Origin: Flaccisagitta enflata
Taxonomy: Eukaryota; Chaetognatha; Sagittoidea; Aphragmophora
Direction of reading: 5' to 3'
DNA length: 64,000 nt
Assembly (NCBI GenBank): GCA_965153355.1
Contig: OZ231126.1
Location: 52,762,001-52,826,000, forward strand
The notes under the pieces were generated by a model. It saw nothing but the letters and a program-made list of their open reading frames with translations. It had not been told where the DNA came from and searched no databases. The position numbers and the translations under genes were made by a program. This document shows, piece after piece, positions 40,478-51,247 of the stretch; the first letter of the stretch is position 1, and each line of letters starts with the position of its first letter.

Positions 40478-40717
40478 AGTCGCGTGCTATGCAACTCTAC
40501 ACCCCGCTTTGTCAGTCCGTCGGTCTGTTGGTCCGTCCGTCTGTCCGTCCGTCCGTCTGTCCGTCCATCCGTCTGTCCGTCAGTCCTTCACATTTTACTT
40601 TTTTGGCGTTTATGGGGTTTTTGGCTATACCGCTCCTAACCAAATGCTCAACTGACCTCAAATATGGCCCCTGCCCACCCGTACGCGACTGGGGTAGCCG
40701 TGTATCTGGCCTTGTTT
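40478..40717 (+). mobile_element. Short dispersed element, subfamily 2 (complete, 240 bp)
   Basis: AGTCGCGTGCTATGCAACTC, ACACCCCGCTTTGTCAG, a CCGTCTGTCCGTCC core, CACATTTTACTTTTTTGG, GCCCCTGCCCACCCGTACGC and GTGTATCTGGCCTTGTTTG. A complete copy that defines the ~240-bp subfamily. Confidence 0.8.
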
Positions 40718-41266
40718 GAATAAACATTACAATACAATCTTAAGATCTTTTTAATGCTGATTCACTAATTATATACCTTTTTGTCTCCCAACTTCCTGCA
40801 ACCAAAACAGCATTAATTCGCAAGTTCCTCCTGTAACTAAAATTAAAGATAAGATCATAGATCATGCGGAAACAACATCTGCTGTCGTTTCCGCGCGACC
40901 TGGGTGAGGTAGACTTCTCCGCGCGCTGGTTTTTCTAATAGGGCATACAAAATTATCTAGAATAGGATGAAAGCATTTAAAGCACACTTCAAGTTTCCAC
41001 AGAAGGATGAAAAAACAACTTGAGTGACCAAGTGGCGGCTTTAGATGAAATTTCACCCAACAGGGTTTCCAAGAAAAATACCTTTGTTTAATTCTAGATC
41101 CTTTTATACACCATATTAGACTGGGCCTCGATTCAATGGTCATTCATGCTGTTGGCCATCAATCATGGTCGAAAGATAGAATGAGCATTGACACCCCTAC
41201 CCCAGTTTAATAACAGCTGAACACATAAATGACAATAAGCGATTATTTTGGAGTTCCCCAAGCAGT
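40718..41266. other. Non-coding stretch
   Basis: No gene recognised. The 93-codon minus frame at 40862-41143 shows no domain, repeat or splice context that would support it. Confidence 0.4.
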
Positions 41267-41970
41267 TCATGTTTATGTCTTGGGAACCATGTGATATCAT
41301 TTAGAGCGTCAAATATCATATTTACCTCACTGGAACTTAACCTCTGTTGGACACTTCCTTATGGGAAACCCAAACTTTAAAGGGGTAAATCCTCAATTCT
41401 GGTAAATGCAAAATTTGACAGACTAAAATTGATGTCATAAGATGCCTAAGACAGCACTATAACATGAACTGGTAAGAGGATTTCAATATGATCACTTTTT
41501 GTGATTTAGGTACAAGCTTATATCCTGTCAACTTGGCCACTTGGAAGGTTTTTGCACAGGGCACTTTATTGAGATACTCCTATAAATCCTATCCTATGTA
41601 TCTCAATAAAATGTGCAACGCAAAAACTTTATAGCCCCAAAAGTGAGTTTGCCTCTTGATTACTATGATATTCTCCTAGAGTAAAAATTTTGGAATTTCC
41701 TGACAAATTGTCAAAGTTCAGGATGGCCCATGTCAAAATAAAGAATCAACATATCACGCAGTTTGTGTTCATGTCTTGGGCACCATTTGACATCATTTTA
41801 GATAGTCAAATATTACATTTACCTTACTGGATCTTAACCTCTGCTGAAAACTTCCGTGTGGGAAACCCAAAATTTCAAAGTGGTTAATCCTCAGTTATGG
41901 TAAATGTAAAACTTTGAAGCCAAAATTGATGTCATCAGATGCCCAAGACAACACTTCATCATGAACTGAT
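41267..41970. repeat. ~498-bp direct duplication
   Basis: 41267-41475 (TTCATGTTTATGTCTTGGG, ATTTACCTCACTGGAACTTA, GATGTCATAAGATGCC) recurs diverged at 41758-41970 with the same order of blocks. The intervening segment near 41540-41670 resembles the ~196-bp repeats at 43549-43955. Confidence 0.75.
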
Positions 41971-42004
41971 CATTCAGTGAGAAAACCTATTATTTAAGAG
42001 ACTT

Positions 42005-42270
<266 letters not shown>

Positions 42271-42488
42271 ACAAACATACAATCATGCAAACATACATTT
42301 GGGGATACTTAACATTTGGGAATGCCTTACTTTTGGGGTTTCCTTACTTTTGGTAGTGGCTAGCATTTGTGTATGACTAGCATTTTGAGAAACCTAACAT
42401 TTAGAAATACCTATCATTTGTGCATGGCACTTATTGCCTGTATACATCTCGGTGAAAAAAACGTATTTTTTGGTTTACTTGGGTTTTT

Positions 42489-42660
42489 AGTCGCGGACTA
42501 GCGACTCTATAAGAGGCTTTGTCCGTCCGTCCGTCCGTTGGTCGGTTGGTCGGTTGGTCGGTCAGTCCATGGTGATCGAGTTAAAAAGTGGGAAAACACG
42601 CATTTCCGCCCCTGCCCACCCATCCGCGACTGGTATTGGCCGTGTATCCGGCCTTGTTTT
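42489..42660 (+). mobile_element. Short dispersed element, subfamily 1 (complete)
   Basis: Nearly identical to 7245-7419: AGTCGCGGACTAGCGACTC, TATAAGAGGCTTTGTCC, GTCC then GGTTGGTC core, GGTGATCGAGTT, ACACGCATTTCCGCC and GTGTATCCGGCCTTGTTTT. Confidence 0.8.
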
Positions 42661-42884
42661 CTCTTTAATAAAGTTGAGCGACTTTAGTTCACATACAATA
42701 GTTGAATGTGAGGTTTATAAATTTCACCAATCATTTTTCATGTGGGTTTTTTGGTCAGTAGTTGTTTAAATACTGAGTAGTTGTTTAAATACTGAGTACT
42801 AAGAATACCATTTTGTACGCAAAAACATAAAAAAAGTAAAATGGGAGTCGCGAAGCACGCAACTAAAAATATTGAACATTTGGG

Positions 42885-43530
42885 ATGCCTAACCATCAAA
42901 GATACAGAACTTTTAATTGGAGATACCTAACATTTAAGGACGCTTAACACTAGGAGATACCTAATATCCAGGGATGCCTAACATTTAAGAAAACTATAGT
43001 TTTGGGACGCTAAAAATTTAAGGAAACCTAACATTTAGAGATGACTAACATTTTGGGATACCTAATGTCTAGGGATGCCTAACAATTAAGGATGACGATA
43101 CTTTTGGGGTAATGACCATTTAGACAACCCTAACATTTAGACATGACTAACATTTGTTTATGCCTAACATTTGAGATTGCCTAATACTTAGTGAAGCCTA
43201 ACATTAACATATACCTAACATTTAAGGGTCTCTAGTATTTAAGAATGCCTTACATCTGGAGATTGCTAACATTTAAGGACACTTAACATTTGGAGATGCC
43301 TAACATTTGGAGATGCGTAACATTTAGGGATGCCTAACATTGGATATGCCTGACACTCGGGGCTGCATAATATTTTGAGATGCCTAACAATGGGGGATGT
43401 CTATCATTTGTTGATATTCAACACTTTTGGGTGCTAAACATTAGGGGATGCCTATCATTGGGAGATACCTAACATTTAGGGATGCCTAACATTTTGAGAT
43501 GCCTAACATTTAGAGATGCCTACGTTTGAG
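42885..43530. repeat. ~17-bp minisatellite (GATGCCTAACATTTAGG)
   Basis: About 38 degenerate copies of a 16-18-bp unit. It begins upstream in weaker form (42290-42430: AACATTTGGGAATGCCTTAC), interrupted by the short dispersed element at 42489. Confidence 0.85.
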
Positions 43531-43548
43531 AAACTAGAGGTATCATTG

Positions 43549-43955
43549 AAAGTGGATTTGTTTAAAAGTTCCTGAAGGACAGCCAGCCACTTGGGTAACT
43601 TAAGGGTCATTTGCATAGGACACCTTATGAAAAGATTACTAAGATATCTTTGTAAAATTTTTGTAAGATATCTGATGCAAAAAAAACCTATTGCCCCGAA
43701 GGTGAGTTAGCCCCTTAACCACTTGGAATCACTGTCGACTCGACAAGTGGATTTTTCCTACTTCCTTGAGGGCAACCAGTCAAAAAACGAACATCCAGCC
43801 GCTTGGGTAACTTAAGAGGTCTTTACATTGGGCACTTAATTAAGATACTCCTATGTAGCCTATCCTATGCATCTCGATAAAATGTCCAATGCAAAAACCC
43901 CCATTGCCCCGAAGGTGAGTTAGCCCCTTAACCACTTTCATGGTTTTAAAGCTCA
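43549..43955. repeat. ~196-bp tandem duplication next to the EEP-USP ORF
   Basis: Two diverged copies begin AAGTGGATTT and end GCCCCGAAGGTGAGTTAGCC plus CCTTAACCACTT; CCACTTGG...CAAGTGG at the junction could form a hairpin. A third, older copy lies near 41520-41670. Helentron/Helitron2 elements often carry tandem repeats near their ends, so this may belong to the remnant that follows. Confidence 0.7.
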
Positions 43956-44039
43956 TTAGTTTCTCTTAATGTAAATCAGCTTCTACCAGATAGTAAAAGT
44001 AAAGTAAAAGTATGTATAGTAGAGTGACACAGGCCTATC

Positions 44040-45743
44040 TTATTCATTAAAATTCTTGTAAATAAAAAGATTTGCTGTTACCAGATCAGAGAAATCGCAC
44101 TTTGATATGGCTGTGTCATTGATAAGGAACCAGTCTTCATCTTGCTTTCTAAAACATACATAATGCCCTGCATCTGCAGTGTTACCAATATGCTTTATAA
44201 CAGCAATAAGTTCAAATTCCACAGGAATTTCAGTTGTATTAATCAGCATCTTGTGAGGTACGATACAAGCAGTGGTGTCTTTCTTATTACTGGGACCAGC
44301 TCTATTCACATTCACTATCAGATATCTTGGTTTGCCAGTTATTGTTAATGTTTTAACACATTGAAATTTACATGCTGAATTGTCACAAACTTTTTCTGAA
44401 ATTTCATCCTTGGTAAATTTGCTGTGAATTGCATTACCCAGATCAAATTTACCTCGGATCATGAATTTTTCTGTGATTGGAATCAAAAGAACAGTCTCCG
44501 TTAAATTCTGTGTTTTCTGAGAATCACAGGCTGGGCATTTGTATGTTTCCAATTGACAATGTTTCAAGCAAGATAAACTATCACATTGATTGACAAACTC
44601 TTGAAATGTTTCAAGGACATCCTCTTGGCTCTTCATATGTACTTCATTGAATTTGCCAATAGACATAAGAAAGGCTTTTTTTAATGGTAGATCTGATATT
44701 TTTTCAGTGCACAAATCAAATGTTTGAGAAATCTCATTAGACCTACCATAAATCCAATTAAAAATGCAACTTGAAACATCAGAGTTTGTGGTCAAAGAAA
44801 AATTCTTATCAGATGCTAGAATTGCCCACAAAGCTTGAAATATACAATTAAGCCAGCAGGTGTTCATATAGCAGGTGTTCATGTTCCATAAGTTTTTCAA
44901 TCTGTGAAAAATATCTAAGGTTTGACTGTTGAGTTTACTAACATTTCTTTCAGGCTCTGGGTTCCTTAACAAGGATTCTGCAACCTGGTGACTATTATTT
45001 TTTTCCATAGGACAATATTCAATGTCTTCAGTAAAATCCATACATTCATCCAATTCAGATGGAACCTTGCAAGAAAAACCAGCATCATCATTCATTCCTA
45101 AAACTGTGATAATGCTATGATGGTCAGAGAAGTAACTTGGATTAACCCAAGTGAAAATTTTTGTATCAAAATTGGCGTACAAATGATCAATTCTTGTCAT
45201 CCATTTAGTTGTTGGAAGAGTTACAAAATTTCTAAAGCCAACATCTGTCAAAGGTTGGAGATCATCTTTCTGATTGAAATCTCCTCCAATTATAATGCGT
45301 GGAGAATTTTCAAAACCCACTAAGGCTTTATCAATACAGGTTTTGATGTAAGCCAAATTACATTTTGGACTAAAATAGACTGCAACAACAATAATATCAT
45401 CAATCATGCATGTTAATGCAAGTCCATAATGGCCATGAATCTGTTCTAAAACCTTTTTACATACTTTAACATCAACATGAGGTTTAGCAAAGATCGCAAT
45501 ACCCCCAGGGACCCTAAGTTGATTTTCCATAACAATTTGATCCTTGATAGAAAAATTATCAAGGCAGATGTTACTTGTAGACTTCAATCGAGTGTCTAAA
45601 AAAAAGCAAACATCTGCTGCCATGGTGCTGTAGTCCATTTTGATGTCTTCAAGATGAGGCAACAAACTGTTTACATTGTGAAAAACCAGTTTGAGTGATT
45701 CTTTTGGAAATTTGTACAATGGTTTCCAATCAATTCAATTTCC
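44040..45743 (-). CDS. EEP endonuclease-USP protease fusion ORF (Helentron-associated)
   Basis: Single frame of about 565 codons, open from 45743 after a stop; no ATG near its start (the first likely residues read LYKFPKESLK). Residues about 10-220 form an endonuclease/exonuclease/phosphatase domain: HNVNSLLPHLEDI, FFLDTRLK, GGIAIFAK, GGDFN, RIDHLYAN and SDHHSI. Residues about 280-565 form a ubiquitin-specific protease: Cys box NTCWLNCIFQAL, CPAC and CDNSAC pairs as in the USP zinc finger, and His box AGHYVCFRK...WFLINDTAI with the Asn/Asp-containing strand. All catalytic motifs are present and no internal stop is seen. In Helentrons an EEP domain follows the helicase, usually with an OTU-type cysteine protease. 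Here the protease is USP-like and C-terminal. A helicase C-terminus lies 41 bp upstream in another frame. Whether the ORF is functional, or read through from the helicase, is unknown. Confidence 0.8.
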
Positions 45744-45760
45744 CCTTCTTTTCAGAAGTT

Positions 45761-45964
45761 TCATGTGAATGCATTGCACACTCGGTCTTCCGTGATCAAC
45801 AATGGGAATTTCTTCTTTCTACGTTCTTCCTCTTTAAACCATGGATCTGTGAAGTTGCCAACAATATGTAGATTTTCCAGCTTATCACTTCTTGAAAATG
45901 CTACATATTGCTCTCTTCTTGAAAGAGCTTTCTTGTTCAAATGAACTACCGGAATGAGGGACAT
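45761..45964 (-). pseudogene. PIF1-type helicase C-terminal fragment (Helentron Rep/Hel remnant)
   Basis: The frame reads SLIPVVHLNKKALSRREQYV, then AFSRSDKLENLHIVGNF and ends at a stop at 45761. ALSRxxxYVAxSRxxxLxxLxI is the last conserved helicase motif of PIF1 and Helitron/Helentron helicases, where the YVAFSR Arg contacts nucleic acid. Everything upstream of this motif (ATPase core, Rep nuclease) is missing. The preceding GC-rich sequence (45965-46150) is not helicase-like and hits a stop about 30 codons upstream. TCCGGTAG|TTCATTTG could be a splice acceptor, or this may be the truncation point. Its position just ahead of the EEP-USP ORF on the same strand is the Helentron gene order. Confidence 0.7.
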
Positions 45965-46677
45965 GGCGAGTCCGTTGACGTCGGTGAAGGTCGGCGCTTG
46001 TCCAGCAACCAGCGACGCCGCCAGGTAGGAAGACGCGCGTTCGTCCAGTCAACGTCGCAAAACTCGCGCCGCCCGTCAACATCTTTTTATAAAACGAAAC
46101 GTGACTGCAGTGCGAGATGTGCAAATCCTATGGAGGAATCCAAATAACCTGTTAAGAGCCGAGAAACAAATTAGCCATTGTTAAGCCACCTAAGGGTCTC
46201 CGAGAGCACCAGCGAATGTGATAACTGAGCCCCATGTGTAAATTACACAGCGCGAAAGCTCTCTAGCAGCACGCAATCCTTCACCCTCATTTCGCGCAAA
46301 GAAAAATGTCATCTCGCCCCATTTCGCCCCTCCTAAATAGACCACATTTGTACGAGAAAATTATATCCAGAGCTTCGGTTTGGGTCAACGATGTTGTCCA
46401 GTGAAAGAACTTTCACTCTTACAGCCGTGTTGCAAAGAAAACAAAGTCTCGCTCCTCTCGCCCCGCGCGTTTTTTTCAACCGTTTCTTTTGGCGAATCAC
46501 TTCTGTATAGCTATTTTCCATGCTGGAAAAGTTTCCGATCAATATAAGAGAGTCTGCGTCAGCGTGAGCGTTCAACTACGTGTTTGTGAGTGCTTATACC
46601 AGTAATGGCGGCTGTCGCCGTGAGGAAAATTATATTAAATGCGAGTGTAAACGCATGCTCAGTACCTTTTTCTTTTT
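45965..46677. other. CpG-rich stretch, possible promoter or exon region
   Basis: Unusually CpG-rich for the window (GACGTCGGTGAAGG, CAGCGACGCCGCC, GACGCGCG). Near 46597-46631 ACCAGTAATGGCGGCTGTCG with CCGTGAGGAAAA is nearly repeated at 53016-53050. ATGGCGGCTGTCGCC|GTGAGG could be a first coding exon with a donor, but no partner exon is identified. Nothing firmer can be said. Confidence 0.3.
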
Positions 46678-46791
46678 AGTCGCGTGCTACGCGACCATAT
46701 ACCCCGCTTTGTCGTCAGTCGGTCAGTCGGTTGGTTGGTCGTTTGGTCGGTCTTCATTATTTTTTTGACATTTTAATTACTTTTAGATTTT
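46678..46791 (+). mobile_element. Short dispersed element, 5' part
   Basis: AGTCGCGTGCTACGCGACCA, ACCCCGCTTTGTCG, a GGTTGGTTGGTCG core and a T-rich remnant. It abuts the TA-flanked MITE. Confidence 0.65.
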
Positions 46792-46793
46792 TA

Positions 46794-48025
46794 ACAGGGT
46801 GTCCAATAAATTTGGTAAAATCATTATTGCACAAAAACTATACTTCTAGATGACCTGGTAAGCTGAAATTTCATATATACCCTCCCTGTACTAGATGAAC
46901 CAGAATAACTCATTTTTTTCTGAAAAGTACTCATCCTTGCGGCTTTTCTGGAAGATAAAACACTAAAGATTATGAATTGAGCCGAAAAAATTTTTTTTGA
47001 TATTTTTCTATGGCGGAAGTATTAGGTCAAAGTAGATATTAGGTCAAAATTTCAAAATGAGAATTTTGTAAATCTGATTGCAGATTCTGAATCCTTGTAA
47101 AAAACTGTGTGAACAAAGTGCTTTTCTTTTTTTGATATTCCATCAGGAAGTTTGTCAAAAATTAAATTGAAAATCTTGATCGGGTCAAAATTGCTCTTTT
47201 GTTCGAAAATGGCCTTATTTGGGTTTTTGACCTCAGTTTTAACCATCTTCCTGAAGGAATATCAAAGAAAGGAGAGCACTAAATTTCTTTCACACAGTTT
47301 TTTGTGAGATTTGAATCTGTGAAGTCAGATTAATGCAAAATTTTCTATTTGAAATTTTTTGACCTAATATCTACTTTGACCTAATACTTCCGCCATAGAA
47401 AAATCTCAAAAAAATTTTTTTTGGCTCAATTCATAAACTTTAGTGTTTTATCTTCCAGAAAAGCCGCAAGGATGAGTACTTTTCAGATAAATGAGTTATT
47501 CTGGTTCGTCTAGTATGTACCCTCCCAATTAGTTCTATTACATGTTAGAATGCACAGTTTTTCATGAGGACTTCCCTGGTTTAAACAGGAAGGAGTAATG
47601 CTCAAGACCAATTTTCCAATTTTACAGGATTTTTACCAATGAAAAGTGGTAAAGGAGAGCGACCATATTGTTAACTATGACATCAAATTTGGTTTCCCAA
47701 TAGGGTCAACAAATAAGGGGATATACATTATTGAAGTAGGACTGCCCTACTTACTCAAAATTGGATCCATCCATTAAAAAAAATCTGCTGAAATAATCCA
47801 AAAGATACCATCTATTTCCTTCAGTCTATCAAAGCCAATTTTCTCAAGACCATCGCAGATGAACCTCTCCTGCATTGTACAGATCCCATCTATGGATTCT
47901 TGTTGCCTGTGGTAAAGTAATATCTGCAACCAACTCTCATGTTTAACCTTTTTCAACTGAACACACCTAGGAATAGTTTTTGGATGTTCTTTTTTAAATT
48001 TTACCAAATTTATTGGACACCCTGT
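46794..48025. mobile_element. 1.23-kb TA-flanked element with ACAGGGTGTCC ends
   Basis: Terminal inverted repeats of about 28 bp: ACAGGGTGTCCAATAAATTT and its complement ending at 48025, flanked by TA (46792-46793 and 48026-48027). A second, inner inverted pair (46893-47057 against 47360-47525; CTCATCCTTGCGGCTTTTCT, CTTCCGCCATAGAAAAAT) forms a foldback. The right flank is the TAGTCGCGG start of a short dispersed element, so insertion used the TA of that element. The termini fit Tc1/mariner-like elements. A 77-codon minus frame (47774-48007) starts in the right terminus and could be a coding relic, but I recognise no domain. Confidence 0.75.
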
Positions 48026-48176
48026 TAGTCGCGGACTAGCATCTCTATAAGAGGCTTTGTCCGTCTGTCGGTTGGTCGGTCGGTCCGTCCATCACGCTCG
48101 AGTGGAAAAGTGGGAAAACACGCATTTCCGCCCCTGCCCACCCGTCCGCGACTGGTATTGGCCGTGTATCCGGCAT
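48026..48176 (+). mobile_element. Short dispersed element, subfamily 1
   Basis: TAGTCGCGGACTAGCATCTC, TATAAGAGGCTTTGTCC, GGTTGGTCGGTCGG core, ACACGCATTTCCGCCCC and GTGTATCCGGCATT. It continues directly from the TA target of the neighbouring MITE. Confidence 0.7.
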
Positions 48177-48314
48177 TCTAAGTCTTTTAGCTATATTACA
48201 CTCTTTTTCATTACAAATTTTCCAGTCCAGTTCAAGAGCCTAGAAAGCAGGTCTTACTGCATTTTGCTCAGAATCATCAGAAATCTTTTTTTTATTTGCT
48301 CCATATCACCTCTA

Positions 48315-48872
48315 CAGGGTGATTTTTTTCAAGTGGGGTAAAGTATTAAAGCAACAGATTTTTACCATGATTTTTTGGGATGAACTAAAGTTGATTTATA
48401 GTTGCAAATTGCTTGACATTTACTTTTTAAAAAATAAAAAATATTTTTGACAAATTTTGTTAATACTTTCATCAAAATCAATTTATCAGGGAAATCAATT
48501 TTTTTCATAATTTTTTATATGTGAATGAAGCTGAAATCATAAAATCTGAATAAAAAACTGCTTTGAATAAAAACAAAAGTTGAAATATGCAAATCAGTGA
48601 TAAAAATAAACAGATATTCAACTTTTTGACCAAAATGAATTATTTTTGTGAATAATTCAAAAGTTCATTATTGTGAGAAAATCATCTGAGCCTAATGGAT
48701 TGAAAATGGTCAACTGTGCTAAATTGAAGTCAAAACTGGTCAAAAATATTTTTTCTTTTCTTAAATATTAAATGTCAAGTAGTTTGTGAGTAAACTGATT
48801 TGGATTTATCTTAAAATTGCATAAAAAATTTGATGTCTTAATATTTTCACCCACTTGAAAAAAATCACCCTG
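48315..48872. mobile_element. 558-bp TA-flanked MITE with CAGGGTGATTT ends
   Basis: Terminal inverted repeat CAGGGTGATTTTTTTCAAG and its complement ending CACCCTG at 48872; TA on both sides (48313-48314 and 48873-48874). The inner arms are diverged inverted copies (GCTTGACATTTACTTTTTAA versus AAATATTAAATGTCAAGTAG). GCATTTTGCTCAGAATCATC with AGAAATCTTT flanks it on both sides (48261 and 48883), a local duplication larger than a target duplication. Confidence 0.8.
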
Positions 48873-49011
48873 TATGTCTTAGCATTTTGCTCAGAATCAT
48901 CAGAAATCTTTGGTTGGTTGGTCGGTTGGTCTGTCATGCTTGAGTTGAAAATCTCGAAAAGAAGCAAAAAATCACTAGAAATGATTCAGAAAATGCTAGG
49001 ATGATTCCCAG

Positions 49012-49110
49012 ATGCGTCGTAGCATCTCTATAAGCAGCTGTCCGTCCGTCCATTCGTCGGTCATGCTCAAATGAAAAATCGCTGGTCATGCTCAAATGAA
49101 AAATCGCTGG
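49012..49110 (+). mobile_element. Short dispersed element fragment
   Basis: GCGTCGTAGCATCTCTATAA followed by a short GTCCGTCCATTCGTCGG core and two copies of GGTCATGCTCAAATGAAAAA; strongly truncated. Confidence 0.4.
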
Positions 49111-49189
49111 AAATGTTTGATATCAATTTAAAACTCATTTCGTTCATCATTGTTGATTCTCGTCATTTCATTCACTAAAAACATCAGCT

Positions 49190-49285
49190 ACGGTTAGGTC
49201 TGATCAAGCTGGGGATAGGTCTGATAGGTCTGATAGAGCTTGGGATAGGTCTGATAGGGCTTGGGATAGGTCTGATAGAGCGATA
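49190..49285. repeat. ~20-bp minisatellite (GATAGGTCTGATAGAGCTTGG)
   Basis: About five copies of the same unit as 21484-21795 in the opposite orientation. Confidence 0.8.
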
Positions 49286-49305
49286 TCTTCATTGCTTTGC
49301 GATCT

Positions 49306-50388
49306 TCTCGCAGGGCAGCGGCCCCGTGGGCCGTGGCGTGGACTGATGCTTTCACATGGGGAATTTTCTCTGTATAATTCCCTGCACCCTTCCCCCCAGC
49401 CCCAGGCTTCCATATCCTGTTTTGGAGGCCCATATCTAAGCCTCGAGGCCCAAATCAGTCTTGAGGCCCGAGATCTGTCCCTCGAGCCTGGGCCACCAGT
49501 CTCCAGGCGGGGCTCTCTGCCTGGTGACTGAGATTTGAGCCTCGGGGCTGGGATATGGGCCTCGAGGCTGGGATATGGGGCTGGAGGCTGGGGGAAGGGG
49601 GGGGATGCGGAGGAGAGGAGGAGGAGAAAAGTCCCCATATGAAAGTTGAAACAACATTGCCCTAATTTAAACTAGTCATCCAAGGATCGCACATGGTCAG
49701 CGGTACCCGATGCCCTGCTTGGAGTAATCTGCTGAAAGAGTCTGGAGGGGAGCAGGGCAGCGGCCCCAAAGGGTCGATGTCCTGCAGGACACAGGGGTGA
49801 ATTTCCAGACGTCCTGAGTAGCACATTTATGACTGAGTTGATTGATTGGAGAACAGTAATGAAATGTGGGATGAGTGGGCAGATTTGAACCTGAGAAGGG
49901 TTGTTTTGAGGGCTGAATTGAGACCAATTTTAGTTTGAGAGGTCTGATTTCAGCTTAAATAGTTGATTTTGGGGCCTGGATAATGCTGATCCAGTACCTA
50001 GTGGCTGATTTTGGGCCTCTGGAGAGTTACCCCTTGGATCTAAAAGGGCTGATTTTGGGTCTGAGAGAGTTGATTTTGGGTCCGAGAGGGCTGACTTGGG
50101 GCCTGAGAGGACTGATTTGGGGTCTGAGAGGGCTGATTGGGGCCTGAGAGGGGCCTCGGGGGGATAGGACAAGATGGAGTTTGGTTGCAGACGCGCTCTG
50201 GAAATTCACCCCACCGTTGAGACATGGCCCTTTGGGGCCGCTGCCCAAAAAGGTGGCCTTAATCTCTAATTTATGTGTGAAACCATAGGTCATCGACCCC
50301 TGGGGCCGCTGCCTGCTCCCTCAACTTCAACCACAACCTACTTAAGCAGGGCACGGGTACCGCTGACCATCTAACGCTTTTGCGACTA

Positions 50389-50392
<4 letters not shown>
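49306..50392. mobile_element. Type-A composite element interrupted by a type-C element
   Basis: Type-A sequence at 49306-49672 (GGGCAGCGGCCCCGTGGGCC, GATGCTTTCACATGGGG, CCTCGAGGCCCAAATC array and its inverted half) breaks off. A complete type-C element occupies 49673-50256 (AGTCATCCAAGGATCGCAC to GGGGCCGCTGCCCAAAAAGG, with a GGGGCCTGAGAGGACTGATT array). The type-A right end resumes at 50257-50392 (GAAACCATAGGTCATCGACC, GGTACCGCTGACC, AACGCTTTTGCGACT). Nesting shows that type C moved or recombined after type A was in place. Confidence 0.7.

Positions 50393-50442
<50 letters not shown>
50391..50442. repeat. (CT)n microsatellite
   Basis: About 25 CT units immediately after the type-A terminus. 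Confidence 0.95.
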
Positions 50443-50446
<4 letters not shown>

Positions 50447-50682
50447 TACTGCCGAAAACCTGCCCGAAAATCGTCATAAGCCAGTGCGCACTGTAAAAGT
50501 AAACGTATTGAAGCTCATAGTTGCGGACTCACAACTCCATTTACAATATTCTTTTATAAGAACCTAGTTTATAAGAACATCAAGGCTTCAAAATGCTCTA
50601 AAATTAAGAACGTTGTAGTTATTTTATTAGTAGCTATCTCTGTCTCTTTTAAAGGCTTCGAAAAAAAGTGACGTACTTATAA

Positions 50683-50886
50683 AACAAGGCCAACACCTGT
50701 AAGTCGCGTGCGAGACTTACAGATAACTTAGAATGACTTTGAATGATTTAGAATAACCCAGATTATACTAAAATGACTTAAAATAATCTTAAGAAATAAA
50801 ATTGTAAAAGTAAAATGGGGACCGACCAACTAACCGACCGACCGACGGTCAAAGTGGAGTGTAGAGTCGCGTGCACGCGACTAAAA
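50683..50886 (-). mobile_element. Short dispersed element, subfamily 3
   Basis: AAAACAAGGCCAACACCTG, AAGTCGCGTGCGAGACTTAC, several GACTTAGAATGACTT-type units, an ACCGACCGACGG core and GTGTAGAGTCGCGTGCACGC plus GACTAAAAA. Same order as 15718-16046. Confidence 0.7.
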
Positions 50887-51247
50887 AAAGAAAAAGAGTG
50901 TACTCAACAATCGTGATTTCAGTTCCCGTTACCTTATGAAAAAAAAGAAGGAAAGAAAGATAGAGACCCACGGACCAGCATACAGACAGACAAAGCCTTT
51001 AAGAGAATGCAACTGAATGTTTTCGACCCCTGCCCCGCGGCAGTGAGTGTGTTTGTTTTTGTGTTTGTATGTGAGTGTGAGTGTGCGTGTGAGTGTGTGT
51101 GCGTGTGCGACTGTGTTCGGCGTGTGCGTATGTATCTGTGTGTGACTGTGTGTTTGTGTGTTACTCTGTGATTGTGACTGACGGACGATAGGATGGTGTA
51201 TCAATGAACCGATTGAATAAAGCATCAAAAGACAAACGTACTGACAA

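Noticed and set aside
45885-46147. Minus and plus ORFs over the CpG-rich segment next to the helicase fragment
   Set aside because: Overlap each other and the helicase frame; no domain. The CpG-rich composition is noted instead.
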